A DNA stretch of 64,000 bases from Anisakis pegreffii. Lineage: Eukaryota; Nematoda; Chromadorea; Rhabditida; Anisakidae. A model generated the notes under the pieces. It was not told the origin of the DNA and did not search any database. It saw nothing but the letters and a program-made list of their open reading frames with translations. Every line of letters begins with the position of its first letter. Positions within the stretch are counted from its first letter, which is position 1. Where the stretch lies: NCBI GenBank assembly GCA_035041965.1, contig JAPYMA010000008.1:1-64000 (forward strand), written 5' to 3'. Made by a program: the position numbers and the translations under genes. Positions 63,974-64,000 of this stretch are shown here, in pieces.

Positions 63974-64000
63974 AAAGCCTCATCTAATCGTCTCAGTCTG

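Overview
The window is eukaryotic nuclear DNA, AT-rich, with multi-exon genes, GT/AG introns mostly of 50-500 bp, and two gene pairs packed about 137 bp apart on one strand with a splice-acceptor-like AG just before the downstream ATG. Those pairs look like nematode operons resolved by spliced-leader trans-splicing. The S10 ribosomal protein, SGT and GOLPH3 orthologues also read as nematode-like. I infer a chromadorean nematode; no species is claimed. No prokaryotic, CRISPR or phage features are present. All gene models were built by eye from splice sites, reading phase and protein-family resemblance.

Layout. 1-7464: mostly non-coding, with one weak minus-strand coding remnant (1646-2042) and a GC-rich inverted repeat (5931-6050). 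7465-14375 (+): a small TPR protein followed 136 bp later by an SMYD4-like SET/MYND methyltransferase. 14771-16395 (-): ribosomal protein S10, convergent with the SMYD gene, with a 330-bp hAT-like MITE in its first intron. 16396-22507: long gap with GGAGC-type repeats. 22508-24645 (+): GOLPH3. 27374-28145 (-): a decayed Penelope-like GIY-YIG fragment. 29726-37463 (+): a leucine-rich-repeat protein whose last intron holds a 1605-bp hAT-like element that itself contains a non-LTR reverse-transcriptase remnant. 39008-41618 (-): SGT co-chaperone. 43883-51287 (-): three genes in a row (signal peptidase subunit SPCS1, then two unrecognised proteins A and B). 53894-63973 (-): a complete Sec14/spectrin/DH/PH Rho guanine-nucleotide exchange factor.

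How the genes relate. Several encode secretory-pathway or proteostasis parts (SPCS1 at the ER translocon, GOLPH3 at the trans-Golgi, SGT in tail-anchored protein targeting, RPS10 in translation). They are housekeeping genes and I see no functional cluster beyond the operon-like pairs. I found no convincing new biological system. The most unusual points are: a 39-bp tandem duplication that doubles a splice donor in SGT; a GC-AG intron in the same gene; the nested transposons in the LRR gene; a GC-rich, cysteine-rich exon-like block inside an intron of protein A; and a 222-codon low-complexity exon inserted between the spectrin-like and DH regions of the RhoGEF.
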